A stretch of 64,000 nt of DNA from Alphaproteobacteria bacterium (GCA_013288625.1 JABDBN010000002.1:623-64622); one strand, 5' to 3'. Positions 28,080 to 37,052 are shown, counted from the stretch's first letter. Notes: generated from the letters alone by a model not told the origin. Numbers and translations are program-made.

Positions 28080-28550
28080 TTATTTGGACTTAGCTTCAAA
28101 AGAGTTTGTTCTTTCCCAGCTGCCTGCAGGGCTTTGTTTAAAAAAATTACATCTGATAGACTGAGACTCAAGTCCTTTTATGTGTGTTTTAACAAGCTCA
28201 TACGCGATCCTATCACCTTCCTGAACCATCAATATCACCTTCTCAAAAACTTTGGTATTTGAAGGCAATTTTGCCCCAGTTATTGCAAGGATGTTGGCGT
28301 TGTTGAGAATATCTTCCGCTGTGCTAAGAAGTATGGGCTGTTCCAAAGGTAAAGGATCATTGGCACTCGCATGAGTTAAAAATGCCAGCTGCTCAAATGT
28401 CCAGAGCAAATCATCGCATTCCCGCATAAAGTTCTCGTCATCGCAAAACACATGAATTCTATTGTTTCGCGCGACCACTTGCTCAAGCAGCTTGGGAAAT
28501 GCCTTCTGCCACGGCGATTTCTGCAGAATGTAAATATTGGCTTCTGTCAT
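28080..28550 (-). CDS. holC: DNA polymerase III chi subunit
   Basis: A 156-residue clamp-loader accessory protein contacting SSB. The family pattern is visible in HVFCDDENFMRECDDLLWTF and FLTHASANDP (the W - F-P/T-H stretch). The C-terminus is longer and charged. It overlaps pcm by 4 nt, so both are probably made from one message, followed by priA. Confidence 0.85.
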   Translation of the reverse strand: MTEANIYILQKSPWQKAFPKLLEQVVARNNRIHVFCDDENFMRECDDLLWTFEQLAFLTHASANDPLPLEQPILLSTAEDILNNANILAITGAKLPSNTKVFEKVILMVQEGDRIAYELVKTHIKGLESQSIRCNFFKQSPAGSWERTNSFEAKSK

Positions 28551-29173
28551 AGCAACCTATCTGCAAAGGCGTCAAAAAGCTCCGTCCTACCGTTTGAGTC
28601 ATTAAACTTCTGGTAAAGTACAGCTTTGGAAAGATCTCTGCCGCTTTGTTCGATACACACTAACCTTCCACCTTCTGCAAGCTGATTGAGTAAACTCTCG
28701 GGAGCTTTATCAACTTTGCCATTAACCATTATTGCATCGTATGAAGAGATTTCGGGGGCTCCAGAAAATAGCTCTGCTGTTTTAACCGCAATATTATTTA
28801 TCTGCAGCCTGGGCAGTATGGTTGCCGCCTTAACTGCAAGTTCAGCCTGACTTTCTATGGCAATAACTTCCTTAACAAGTTGTGCAAGCACTGCTGTCGA
28901 GTAACCCGTACCACACGCAATATCCAAAACTCTATCCTGTGAATGCAATTTTAAAGCCTGAATCATACGGGCAAATATCTCAGGTGCAAGCATAAACCTG
29001 CCTTCTCCCAACGGGATCCTCCCATCAAAATAAGCTACTTCCTGCCATTGGCTATCGACGAACTCATGTCTAGGCAATTTCATCATCGCATCCAAAATTG
29101 CCGGCTGCACTACCTGATTAGTCATTATTTGATTTGTCACCATATTAACTCTGGCTTGAGCAAACTTGTCCAT
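28547..29173 (-). CDS. pcm: Protein-L-isoaspartate O-methyltransferase-like protein
   Basis: A 208-residue SAM-dependent methyltransferase. Family signatures are PRHEFVDSQW, the SAM-binding motif VLDIACGTGYSTAVLAQL, and VIAIESQAELA. The start at 29173 is supported by a strong ribosome-binding site (GGAGG, about 7 nt upstream on the minus strand). It may repair isoaspartyl residues or be one of the many alphaproteobacterial Pcm paralogues of unclear substrate. Divergent from gspE. Confidence 0.9.
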   Translation of the reverse strand: MDKFAQARVNMVTNQIMTNQVVQPAILDAMMKLPRHEFVDSQWQEVAYFDGRIPLGEGRFMLAPEIFARMIQALKLHSQDRVLDIACGTGYSTAVLAQLVKEVIAIESQAELAVKAATILPRLQINNIAVKTAELFSGAPEISSYDAIMVNGKVDKAPESLLNQLAEGGRLVCIEQSGRDLSKAVLYQKFNDSNGRTELFDAFADRLL

Positions 29174-29232
29174 AAATCCTCCGAAGTGGTTGTGAAAAGA
29201 GTAATATGTAACCCAATAGGAAGCAATAATAT

Positions 29233-29260
29233 TTGCTGAATAGAATTTATAGGATATAAT
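29233..29260 (+). promoter_or_regulatory. Probable sigma70 promoter of the gspE-gspF-glycosyltransferase unit
   Basis: TTGCTG (29233-29238) and TATAAT (29255-29260) are separated by 16 bp, about 50 bp upstream of the gspE start. The -10 is perfect; the -35 matches the first three positions. Confidence 0.5.
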
Positions 29261-29307
29261 TTAATATATAACAGTACGTTGGGTCATTTATTAGTACGAT
29301 TTAAAAA

Positions 29308-31245
29308 ATGGGGAGTATGGATAAAAATCAGGGAAAGGACTATAGTGATTTTGAATCACTTGATGATTTTGATCAGGCCGACACTGAAAGGAAACTAGCC
29401 GTCGATCCATATGCTCTTAAACAACAGGTCGCCGAATTTCGCCAAAAGCTTGAGGCAAGTAAAGATCCTCTTAAACAAATGAATAAGAAAGCTGCGGAAA
29501 CCTTGCTTGAAGAACCAGCACCCGCGCCCAAAGATGTCGCAAGTGATGTCGGGTTAACGCTTGGCGATCGCCTTGTAAAAAAAGGAGTTATCTCAAAAGA
29601 TCAACTGGAAATTGCCCTAAAAGAGCAACGCGAATCCCTTGAGAAAACTGAGCTTGGAACCATACTGGTTGAGTTGAACTTTATAACCGACACAATACTG
29701 TCGCAGATTTTGTCAGAAGCTTCTGGCGTAAAATCTTTGGATTTGCGCGCAATGAGGTTAGATCCTGAGCTTATAAAGAAGATACCAAAAAACATTGCGG
29801 TTCAGTATAAGATTATCGCAACCAACTTAGAAGGAGATGAGCTGCATGTCGCCACTTCTGACGTTTATAACGTATTGGCTATAGATCAAGTTAAAAAGTA
29901 TTTTCATAAGAATATTAAAATAATCCCCTTTTTCGCCAATGACTTCCAGATAAGTGATGTTATAGACCAATACTATGACTATGAAATGGATATGCATGCT
30001 ATCATCAAGGAAATTGAAACTGGGGAAGCTAGCTATACTGGTCAAGAAGAAGGCTATACTAATCCCACAGTACGTTTAGTGGATTCTATTGTTATGCACG
30101 CCGTAAAGCTGGGTGCATCTGATATACACTTTGAGCCGGAAAGCGAATTTGTTCGCTTGCGTTATCGCATAGATGGTCGCTTGATGCAGATCCTAAGCTT
30201 CCATAAAGAATACTGGTCTGCCATTGTTGTCCGCATCAAAATTCTCTCGGGGATGAATATCGCTGAATCTCGGAACCCACAAGATGGGCGTATTACTATC
30301 GCCATTATGGGCCGAAAAGTTGACTTTCGTATTTCCACCATGCCCACAATATTTGGAGAGAATATCGTAGCTCGGATTTTGGATAAAAGCCGATCTCTGG
30401 TTTCGCTGGATGAGCTTGGTTTATCTGAGTTCAATATAACACTACTAAAAAAATTGCTTAAACGACCAGAAGGCGTTGTAATCGTAACGGGTCCTACTGG
30501 TAGCGGCAAAACTACAACGCTATATGCGGTGCTTTCCTATATTAACTCTATGGAAGTTAATATAATGACTATGGAAGATCCAGTGGAATACCAACTTCCC
30601 ATCATCAGGCAATGTCAGGTGCGAGAAGATGCCGAGCTCAATTTCGAAACTGGAGTTAGAACTCTGATGAGGCAAGATCCAGATGTCATTTTCGTTGGGG
30701 AAGTGCGCGACCAAGAAACCGCAACCATGACTATACGCGCATCTATGACTGGACATAGGGTGTTTACCACTTTGCATACAAACGATGCGATTGGTGCTGT
30801 TCCCAGGCTAATTGATATCGGAATCCGGGGGCCACTGCTTTCTGGAAATATTATTTGCTCAATTGCACAGCGCCTTGCTCGAAGGCTTTGCTCCGCCTGC
30901 AAACAAACCTATACTGCATCACCAGACGAGTGCAAAATTTTAGGCCTAGACCCATCAAATCCATTACAACTTGCTAAACATACAGGTTGCGCTAAATGCT
31001 TCCATACAGGATATAAAGGTCGGATAGCAATATATGAGATATTACCTATAGATACTGAACTCGATGAACTCATTTATCGTGAGGCATCTCGTAAAGAAAT
31101 ATTCACCTATGCAAAGTCTATTGGCTTCAGAGCTATGCCAGAAGACGCCATAGAAAAGATTGTCGCAGGAGTTACAGATCTTGAAGAAATTATCCGTACA
31201 GTAAACATGACCGAGAGAATGAAAGATGTCACTATACTCATATAA
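29308..31245 (+). CDS. Type II secretion / type IV pilus assembly ATPase (GspE/PilB family)
   Basis: A 645-residue motor ATPase. A charged leader (about 1-85) precedes the MshEN domain (LTLGDRLVKKGVISKDQLEI), then the ATPase domain with Walker A VTGPTGSGKTTTLYA, an Asp box near MTMEDPVEYQ, Walker B DPDVIFVGEVRDQETATM, the His box TLHTNDA, and the tetracysteine CSAC - CAKC zinc motif. MGS at 29308 or MDKNQG at 29317 could be the start. It overlaps gspF by 20 nt. No secretin, pseudopilin or PilQ gene is in the window, so T2SS versus T4P/competence cannot be decided here. Confidence 0.92.
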   Translation: MGSMDKNQGKDYSDFESLDDFDQADTERKLAVDPYALKQQVAEFRQKLEASKDPLKQMNKKAAETLLEEPAPAPKDVASDVGLTLGDRLVKKGVISKDQLEIALKEQRESLEKTELGTILVELNFITDTILSQILSEASGVKSLDLRAMRLDPELIKKIPKNIAVQYKIIATNLEGDELHVATSDVYNVLAIDQVKKYFHKNIKIIPFFANDFQISDVIDQYYDYEMDMHAIIKEIETGEASYTGQEEGYTNPTVRLVDSIVMHAVKLGASDIHFEPESEFVRLRYRIDGRLMQILSFHKEYWSAIVVRIKILSGMNIAESRNPQDGRITIAIMGRKVDFRISTMPTIFGENIVARILDKSRSLVSLDELGLSEFNITLLKKLLKRPEGVVIVTGPTGSGKTTTLYAVLSYINSMEVNIMTMEDPVEYQLPIIRQCQVREDAELNFETGVRTLMRQDPDVIFVGEVRDQETATMTIRASMTGHRVFTTLHTNDAIGAVPRLIDIGIRGPLLSGNIICSIAQRLARRLCSACKQTYTASPDECKILGLDPSNPLQLAKHTGCAKCFHTGYKGRIAIYEILPIDTELDELIYREASRKEIFTYAKSIGFRAMPEDAIEKIVAGVTDLEEIIRTVNMTERMKDVTILI

Positions 31246-32428
31246 AGCTGTTGATGCAGATGGCAGAACTGTAAAGGGCAAATTGCCTGCTGATAGTGAA
31301 GCAGAGCTTGAAAGTAAACTAAAACAATCCGGACTTGATGTTATTGCAGTTAATGAGGTTAAGAACATAGGTCTGTTCTCATTTTTTAGCAAAATCGATA
31401 TTAAGGAGATCATACTTGTTTGCATACATTTATATCACCTTGAAAAAGCTGGTGTGCCTATATTAGATTCAATCGCTGATCTCAGAGACACCTCTGAGAA
31501 TGTAAAAGTTAAACAGATAATGATGGATATTTACGATGCTCTAAAGAATGGCAAACTTCTTTCTGAAGCTTTGGCAAAGCACCCACTAATGTTTGATAAT
31601 ATCTTTATCGGACTCATGAAAGCCGGGGAAAAAACCGGTAACTTTGCCGATGTTTTCTTTCATCTAGAGCACCATTATGAGTGGGTTGCCGAACTGCGCA
31701 AAAAAATTAAGAAGGCGATTTCATATCCTATTTTTCTACTCCTATTAATGTGCGGTGTAGTTTCTATCATGATGATATTTGTTATCCCCAAGCTCACTGT
31801 ATTTCTTGAAGCACAGAATATACCTTTGCCTGGGTATACCATAGCTCTAATGAAAACTTCAAAATTTATACAGCACTTTTGGTGGGCACTGCTTGCCCTT
31901 CCTATAGTTACCTTTGTTTTGGTAAGACTAGGTTGCGCAAGTTCAAAGAAATTTGCTTACAATGTGGATCTTTTCAAGCTGCATATGCCAATAATGGGAA
32001 CTGTATTAAGGAAAATTGAAATCGCCAGATTCTGTCACTTCTTTGCTATTATGTATAAAAGTGGTATTGGGATATTGGAATGTCTGGATGTATCACTCAG
32101 CATAGTGCAGAATTTAGTTCTTAGAGAAAGCATTGCAGAAATTAGGCATCAGGTTTCAGAAGGGAAAAAGATAACTATGGCGATTGCTGATTCAAAGCAA
32201 TTCCCCGTCCTGGTTATCAGAATGTTTAAAGTAGGTGAAGAAAGCGGAAATCTTGATCAAGCTATGAACAACATCAATATGTTTTACGATGCTGAAATCA
32301 ACGCTTCGATTGAAGCCATGGTTGGAGTGTTACAGCCTTTGCTGACATTTGTGATGGGAGGCTTGCTCATGTGGATTACTGCAGCAGTATTTGGTCCGGT
32401 TTATGGTAGTTTTGGAGTTAAAAAGTAA
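31226..32428 (+). CDS. Type II secretion / type IV pilus inner-membrane platform protein (GspF/PilC family)
   Basis: A 400-residue polytopic protein with two GspF domains. It begins MSLYSYKAVDADGRTVKGKL, shows AGVPILDSIADLRD in the first repeat and SGIGILECLDVSLS in the second, and has three membrane segments (FLLLLMCGVVSIMMIFVIP, the ALLALPIVTFVLV region, and a C-terminal one). It is the platform on which the GspE motor acts. It overlaps gspE by 20 nt and is 5 bp from the next gene. Confidence 0.92.
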   Translation: MSLYSYKAVDADGRTVKGKLPADSEAELESKLKQSGLDVIAVNEVKNIGLFSFFSKIDIKEIILVCIHLYHLEKAGVPILDSIADLRDTSENVKVKQIMMDIYDALKNGKLLSEALAKHPLMFDNIFIGLMKAGEKTGNFADVFFHLEHHYEWVAELRKKIKKAISYPIFLLLLMCGVVSIMMIFVIPKLTVFLEAQNIPLPGYTIALMKTSKFIQHFWWALLALPIVTFVLVRLGCASSKKFAYNVDLFKLHMPIMGTVLRKIEIARFCHFFAIMYKSGIGILECLDVSLSIVQNLVLRESIAEIRHQVSEGKKITMAIADSKQFPVLVIRMFKVGEESGNLDQAMNNINMFYDAEINASIEAMVGVLQPLLTFVMGGLLMWITAAVFGPVYGSFGVKK

Positions 32429-32433
32429 TAGCA

Positions 32434-33744
32434 ATGCAATATCGTAAATTTAATTTTTTTATTTCATTAGCGTTTTTTATAATACTTGCATGCACTACGC
32501 TACTCGCTACTGCTTACAACATGATCACAATTACCAGCCTGCCATCCAATAACTTTTTTAACGCCCTTTCCGCAAATAATAGTGACGAAATCAAAGCCAC
32601 AAAACAATATAGCATTGGCGTTGTTGTCCCACATGGGTTTCTTGGAGAACAGGAAGAATCCAAGCGCATGTGTATCGCAGCCAACAAAATGGGTTGGCAT
32701 TGCTATATTATGAGCTACAATTGGCAGCATCTCAAAGATAGCGAGGTAGTTACTAAAATCTACCGTTTTATCTGGGATAGATTCACTAGTATGATGGGCG
32801 TAGATTTTATTATAGAACTTCAACCAGCATATACTAGGGTTTCCCCACTTGGAAAAATTACAACCTTTTTGGCGATATCACAAAATATGTCAGCCACGTT
32901 GGGAGATATTTCTGTGACATTTGACTTAGGTGATGACAGCTATAGAGAACGTCACATACAAAATCTGGATAACTATCACGAAACTTTCTGGCGTTATATA
33001 GGAGATTATGATGGTTTCATCGATGCTGGCTTCCGCTATGGCTGGCTGAAAAAATTTAATCTGGCCATGTATACCAGCTCACAAAACCAGATGGGTTCTG
33101 AAATCAAACCTATTCTTGAGGGATTTAACAGCGTTTATGCCACAAATTTTATACCTATAGAATATAAGGAGTTGTTTTATTGTGGAGATAATTTAGACCC
33201 ACTAAGGGGTTCTGCAAAATACAAATTGATTATGACAGAACTAGCAAAAAAGGACTATCTCAACGTTTACGGCACGGAAGGCAGCTGGACCTTTATCCCT
33301 GAGGCTTACAAGGGATTCATTCCTTCAGATGGCTATAGTCTGATCAGAACCATGCAGGACTCGGGCATTTCTCTCATATTACATAGTAAAAACAACCTGA
33401 GAGATGGCATTCCGAGCGCCCGAATTTTTGAAGCTGCAGCAGCCAGCACGGTGATTATTAGCGATCAAAATAAGTTTGTTAAGCAGGAATTTGGTGACTG
33501 TGTACTTTATATTGATGTTAAAAAACCGGCTGAAGATGTGGTTCAACAAATCGACACCCACGTCAACTGGATTAGAAATAACCCGGACAAAGCTAAGGCT
33601 TTGGCTAAGTGCGCGCATAATAAATTCAACGCAAATTTTCAACTTGAATCGTTACTTCAGGAAGTTGCTAGCACTTATGAAGAGCTAAAAGTATTGCGGG
33701 CCCAGAAAACCGATTCGCCACAAGAACAACAACCAGAGCAATAA
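32434..33744 (+). CDS. Membrane-anchored GT-B glycosyltransferase-like protein
   Basis: A 436-residue protein. An N-terminal hydrophobic anchor (FFISLAFFIILACTTLLATA) is followed by an extracytoplasmic or cytosolic domain of about 350 residues; topology is unclear. The C-terminal part has GIPSARIFEAAAASTVIISD and GDCVLYIDVK, matching the donor-binding pattern of CgeB/GT1-like glycosyltransferases (R-fE-aA-G/S). The N-terminal half shows no motif I recognise. The tail is Gln/Pro-rich (DSPQEQQPEQ). Spacing of 5 bp after gspF suggests one operon, which would be unusual for a sugar transferase; modification of a secreted or pilus protein is only a guess. Confidence 0.65.
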   Translation: MQYRKFNFFISLAFFIILACTTLLATAYNMITITSLPSNNFFNALSANNSDEIKATKQYSIGVVVPHGFLGEQEESKRMCIAANKMGWHCYIMSYNWQHLKDSEVVTKIYRFIWDRFTSMMGVDFIIELQPAYTRVSPLGKITTFLAISQNMSATLGDISVTFDLGDDSYRERHIQNLDNYHETFWRYIGDYDGFIDAGFRYGWLKKFNLAMYTSSQNQMGSEIKPILEGFNSVYATNFIPIEYKELFYCGDNLDPLRGSAKYKLIMTELAKKDYLNVYGTEGSWTFIPEAYKGFIPSDGYSLIRTMQDSGISLILHSKNNLRDGIPSARIFEAAAASTVIISDQNKFVKQEFGDCVLYIDVKKPAEDVVQQIDTHVNWIRNNPDKAKALAKCAHNKFNANFQLESLLQEVASTYEELKVLRAQKTDSPQEQQPEQ

Positions 33745-33749
33745 GCCAT

Positions 33750-33778
33750 TTGAATTTTAGTTGGAAATATGGTATCAT
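33750..33778 (+). promoter_or_regulatory. Probable promoter of the tmRNA gene
   Basis: TTGAAT (33750-33755) and TATCAT (33773-33778) are 17 bp apart and lie 9 bp or so before the acceptor piece, a fitting position for tmRNA transcription. Confidence 0.6.
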
Positions 33779-33786
33779 AATAGTGT

Positions 33787-34090
33787 CGCAAGACTATAGT
33801 AATAAACGCTGCTTGTAATAGGCTTCTTGGACCCGGGGGCAGTACCCGGCGCCTCCACCATTAAAGATTTGAGAGAATTATGGGGGCGAAACAGCTTCGA
33901 CAGGGGTTCAAAAGAGTGGTTTTTACTCGGTATGATACCGCCGATTACGGGTCAATAATCTAAATGCAAACACAAATTATGCATTTGCTAATGATAACGA
34001 TCCATATAAAGCAGCAGCTGCTGCTTAATGATCACCATCATTAACGCGGTTCGGGGGCGCCGGGCAACAGAAAGCCCCCATTTCTCATTG
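33787..34090 (+). ncRNA. ssrA: Transfer-messenger RNA, circularly permuted two-piece form
   Basis: Acceptor piece (about 33787-33860) comes first, then a 21-nt intervening segment, then the coding piece (33882 to about 34085). The acceptor piece holds a T-arm with 5-bp stem and 7-nt loop (33833-33849) and ends CGCCTCCACCA (33850-33860). The coding piece starts GGGGGCG (33882-33888), which pairs fully with CGCCTCC (one G-U) to make the acceptor stem across the two pieces. A second cross-piece helix pairs 33906-33911 and 33914-33916 with 33824-33832. The ORF is followed by a pseudoknot-like GC segment (GGGGGC - GCCCCC, 34053-34079). Permuted tmRNA is characteristic of alphaproteobacteria and a few other lineages; maturation by RNase P and end trimming is inferred. 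Outer ends are approximate. Confidence 0.93.
33966..34028 (+). other. tmRNA tag-peptide reading frame
   Basis: The resume codon is GCA at 33966 and the stop TAA at 34026-34028. The tag is ANTNYAFANDNDPYKAAAAA, 20 residues. Its hydrophobic Ala-Ala end is suitable for ClpXP recognition via SspB. It is longer than common alphaproteobacterial tags: the ANDN start seen in relatives appears only at codon 8, preceded by seven codons ANTNYAF. Confidence 0.85.
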
Positions 34091-34139
34091 CATAAGCGCG
34101 CGTTTTGGGTTACCTTTAAGAAAAATATTATGGTTTTAC

Positions 34140-34721
34140 GTGGAGCCTAACTTACAAAAATTTTATAGCAAATTCCCTATTATTGAACTCGGCGATGTTA
34201 AGCTTAGGGATCTAATGCTTTCAGACAGACAGGATTATTTCGATATGATGAATGATGAAGAAGTCGCTAAATTTCAATCTGATGAAGATGTGCCCTCCAC
34301 TCTTGAAGAAGCCGAGAATGAAATCAAGTTTTGGGGCGGCCTTTTTTACCGCAGGCAGAGTATCTTCTGGGCAATTGCCGACAGCAAAACCGATCAATTT
34401 ATGGGTAACATTGGATTTAATAGCTGGAATATTACCAATCGCCGCGCCGAAATTAGCTACGACCTTATGAAACCCTACCGGCGTAAGGGTATAATGACCA
34501 AGTGCCTGACCAATGCTCTCATCTTTGGCTTTAAGGCCATGAACCTTTATAGAATTGAAGGCAGGACTATGCCAGGCAACGAGCCTTCTCAGAAAATCCT
34601 TGAAAAAGTGGGCTTCAAAAAAGAAGGTATCCAAAGAGGTTACCGTATCATTCGCGCGCAGCCAGCCGATATAGTCCTTTATGGCATTACCCGTGATGAT
34701 TATTCTGGGTTTCTCGCCTGA
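34140..34721 (+). CDS. GNAT acetyltransferase, RimJ/RimL type
   Basis: A 193-residue GCN5-type N-acetyltransferase. VKLRDLMLSDRQDYFDMMND opens the domain, GNIGFNSWN and RRAEISYDLMKPYRRKGIMT give the beta4-beta5 and acetyl-CoA binding (RRKG) region, and SQKILEKVGFKKEG the conserved end. GTG at 34140 is the only reasonable start in frame after the tmRNA. Substrate unknown; ribosomal-protein or small-molecule acetylation are options. Its TGA overlaps the nadD start by 1 nt or so. Confidence 0.88.
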   Translation: MEPNLQKFYSKFPIIELGDVKLRDLMLSDRQDYFDMMNDEEVAKFQSDEDVPSTLEEAENEIKFWGGLFYRRQSIFWAIADSKTDQFMGNIGFNSWNITNRRAEISYDLMKPYRRKGIMTKCLTNALIFGFKAMNLYRIEGRTMPGNEPSQKILEKVGFKKEGIQRGYRIIRAQPADIVLYGITRDDYSGFLA

Positions 34722-35338
34722 TGACACGTTTTGGGCTCATCCCGGCACGCGACACCAAATGCAGGATTGGCCTTTTAGGCGGATCATTTAATCCCGCTCA
34801 TGAGGGGCATCTTTATATTTCGCTCGAAGCGCTCAAGAGATTGAATCTTGATCGAATCTACTGGCTGGTCACTCCACAGAATCCGTTGAAAAAACTCAAT
34901 CAAAAGGACTCTTTTACCCAGCGCTTTGCTAGCGCCTGTGAATTTGCCAAAGACCCCAGGATTACTGTTAGCGACATTGAATGCCACTTTAGCGGCTATA
35001 CTATAGATACCATCACCAGGTTAAAGCAACTTCACCCTGATGCTGATTTTATCTGGCTGATGGGAGCAGATAATATGCTTGCATTCCATCACTGGAAAAG
35101 CTGGAGGAGCCTGGCAAAAGCTATACCGATCGCAATATTTGACCGCCAGGATAACTTTTACCAATGTTTGAAAAGTAAGCTGGCAACCTGCTTTCCTCAT
35201 GGAAAAATCGTGACCAGCGCATTTACAGGTGCTTTTAGTGAGCATTCCTGGTATATTATACGAATGAAAAAACACTGCGAATCATCAACAAGAATAAGGA
35301 GCTTATTTCCCAATGGTATCTGGTATCAAAAAAACTAA
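34721..35338 (+). CDS. nadD: Nicotinate-nucleotide adenylyltransferase
   Basis: A 205-residue nucleotidyltransferase converting NaMN to deamido-NAD in NAD synthesis. The N-terminal LLGGSFNPAHEGHLYIS holds the GGxFdPxHxGH nucleotidyltransferase motif. DADFIWLMGADNMLAFHHWK is the conserved NadD core. The C-terminus is shorter than in E. coli and lacks an obvious ISSTxIR motif, reading ESSTRIRSLFPNG, which is close. Overlaps rsfS by 26 nt. An intact nadD implies some NAD synthesis or salvage. Confidence 0.93.
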   Translation: MTRFGLIPARDTKCRIGLLGGSFNPAHEGHLYISLEALKRLNLDRIYWLVTPQNPLKKLNQKDSFTQRFASACEFAKDPRITVSDIECHFSGYTIDTITRLKQLHPDADFIWLMGADNMLAFHHWKSWRSLAKAIPIAIFDRQDNFYQCLKSKLATCFPHGKIVTSAFTGAFSEHSWYIIRMKKHCESSTRIRSLFPNGIWYQKN

Positions 35339-35699
35339 GAGAGATTTGAACTCACGAAGCGGAGCTATAAAGCTAAAGGATCTGATTATTGCAAGCCTTA
35401 CTGATGATAAAGCCGAGGATATATTGGATATAGATCTAGAGGGCAAAACCAGCTTCGCCCATTTTATGGTTGTGGCAACCGGTCGCTCATCGAGACATGT
35501 CGCATCCCTGGCAGATAAGCTGGTTGATAGACTCTTGGCTTCTGGCCATACAGGTATCAATATTGAGGGGAAAGCCCAAGGAGACTGGGTGTTAATCGAC
35601 GCTCATGATGTCATAGTTCACTTATTCAGACCAGAGACCCGAGACCTTTATGAAATTGAGAAAATCTGGGGATTCAATATCAATTCTGATAAATTATAA
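35313..35699 (+). CDS. rsfS: Ribosome silencing factor
   Basis: A 128-residue RsfS/YbeB/DUF143 protein that binds L14 and blocks subunit joining under starvation. Motifs: LTDDKAEDILDIDLEGKTSF, FMVVATGRSSRHVASLAD, and GDWVLIDAHDVIVHLF. A ribosome-binding site AAGGAG lies 11 nt upstream, inside nadD. The nadD-rsfS pairing is common in bacteria. Confidence 0.95.
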   Translation: MVSGIKKTKRDLNSRSGAIKLKDLIIASLTDDKAEDILDIDLEGKTSFAHFMVVATGRSSRHVASLADKLVDRLLASGHTGINIEGKAQGDWVLIDAHDVIVHLFRPETRDLYEIEKIWGFNINSDKL

Positions 35700-35785
35700 C
35701 AAGCAACCATACTCACACTTAAAGCTTGCATTCTAAGCGACTTTGGTATACTTCTAATTTGTTTGTAAAATTTGTGACAGAGCGC

Positions 35786-37051
35786 ATGAAGAAAAGAAAT
35801 GTTGTTGGGTCTGCGGTTGTTGGCAACATAGTCGAGTACTATGACTTTGGCTTATTCGCTGTTTATGCATCTATTATTGGCAAACTGTTCTTTCCCGACA
35901 CTGGCTCGGAACTAAATCAGACTCTTTTGGCATTCAGTGTATTTGCTGTCGGTTTCTTTATGCGCCCACTAGGCGGAATATTTTTTGGCTATATTGGTGA
36001 TAAGTATGGCCGCAAAGGCTCGTTAACCATATCTATACTGGGCATGGCTTTCTCAACTTTCGCAATTGGCATTTTGCCTGAGTACTCGCAGGTCGGGGTT
36101 CTTGCGCCTATAATGCTGGTAATGATCAGAATGTTTCAAGGGCTTTGCGTCGGGGGTGAGGGCGCAGCTGTAGCCATATTTGTACTTGAACACACAGAAG
36201 GATATCGGCCCGGACTCATGGGTAGTCTTGTCATGGCGTCAAATATGGTAGGCACCCTACTCGCGACATTTGTGGCAATCATCATTGCTAAATTTCTCGG
36301 CGTGGAAACCGAATACTGGCGCTATGCTTTCTTCCTGGGTGGTTTTATCGGTCTTATCGGACTTTACATGCGCTTTAGCCTTAATGAAACCCCAGCGTTT
36401 ATCGAAAAGAAGTCCAACAATAAACTGGTAAAAAATCCTCTTAAAGAAGCTTTTCGCACTCATTGGAAAAGCATGTTACTGGTTCTGTTTTTAGGGGGCA
36501 CGACCAGCGCTGTTGCCTATACTATTCGGGCTTATCTCAATGTGTTCTTTATGCAAGTAATGGGATACGCGCGTGAGGATACCTTATTCCTTACTTCGAT
36601 GGCTTTATTTTGCATGATTGTATTTATGCCATTCTTTGGCATTGTTGCTGATAAAGTTGGTTACCGTAAATTTTTCTTTACCGTTTGCTACACAGTTATT
36701 ATCACCATAATTCCAATCTTTATGCTTCTCGCCCATACCAGTGAACATATAGGCTTAGTGATGCTGGGGATTTTATTGCTAGGGGCTTTGTCCGCTGCGA
36801 TATGTGCACCTGCTTATCCTTACGCCATAAAGTCATTTGAAGTAGAGCTGCGGTTTTCAGGAGTGGCTACCAGCTGGAATGCAGGAAATGCATTGCTTGG
36901 AGGAACAACACCGGCTATAGCAACCTTCCTTACTGAATTAACTGGCTCGCCAATTGCTCCGGCTTTTTACCTTATCGCTGTGGCTCTAGCCCTGATTATT
37001 GTGAAGTTCTATACTACTCACGGCACTCATAAACACAAAGATTCAATATGA
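35786..37051 (+). CDS. MFS transporter, metabolite:H+ symporter (ProP-like)
   Basis: About 421 residues with 12 hydrophobic segments. The N-terminal GNIVEYYDFGLFAVYASIIG is the MHS-family signature also found in ProP, and the MFS loop motif reads GYIGDKYGRKGSLT. ATG at 35786 (MKKRNVVGSAVVG) is chosen; the frame extends upstream only through a TTG. ProP-like proteins are abundant in Rickettsiales, where they import osmolytes or host metabolites. The GT2 gene follows after 1 bp. Confidence 0.9.
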   Translation: MKKRNVVGSAVVGNIVEYYDFGLFAVYASIIGKLFFPDTGSELNQTLLAFSVFAVGFFMRPLGGIFFGYIGDKYGRKGSLTISILGMAFSTFAIGILPEYSQVGVLAPIMLVMIRMFQGLCVGGEGAAVAIFVLEHTEGYRPGLMGSLVMASNMVGTLLATFVAIIIAKFLGVETEYWRYAFFLGGFIGLIGLYMRFSLNETPAFIEKKSNNKLVKNPLKEAFRTHWKSMLLVLFLGGTTSAVAYTIRAYLNVFFMQVMGYAREDTLFLTSMALFCMIVFMPFFGIVADKVGYRKFFFTVCYTVIITIIPIFMLLAHTSEHIGLVMLGILLLGALSAAICAPAYPYAIKSFEVELRFSGVATSWNAGNALLGGTTPAIATFLTELTGSPIAPAFYLIAVALALIIVKFYTTHGTHKHKDSI

Positions 37052-37052
37052 T

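Noticed and set aside
33379..33642. Minus-strand frames within the glycosyltransferase gene and similar frames throughout
   Set aside because: Each is antisense to a better supported gene and lacks start context or motifs.
34053..34079. GGGGGC - GCCCCC hairpin considered as a terminator
   Set aside because: It fits a tmRNA pseudoknot after the tag frame and is followed by ATTTCTC, not a T-run.
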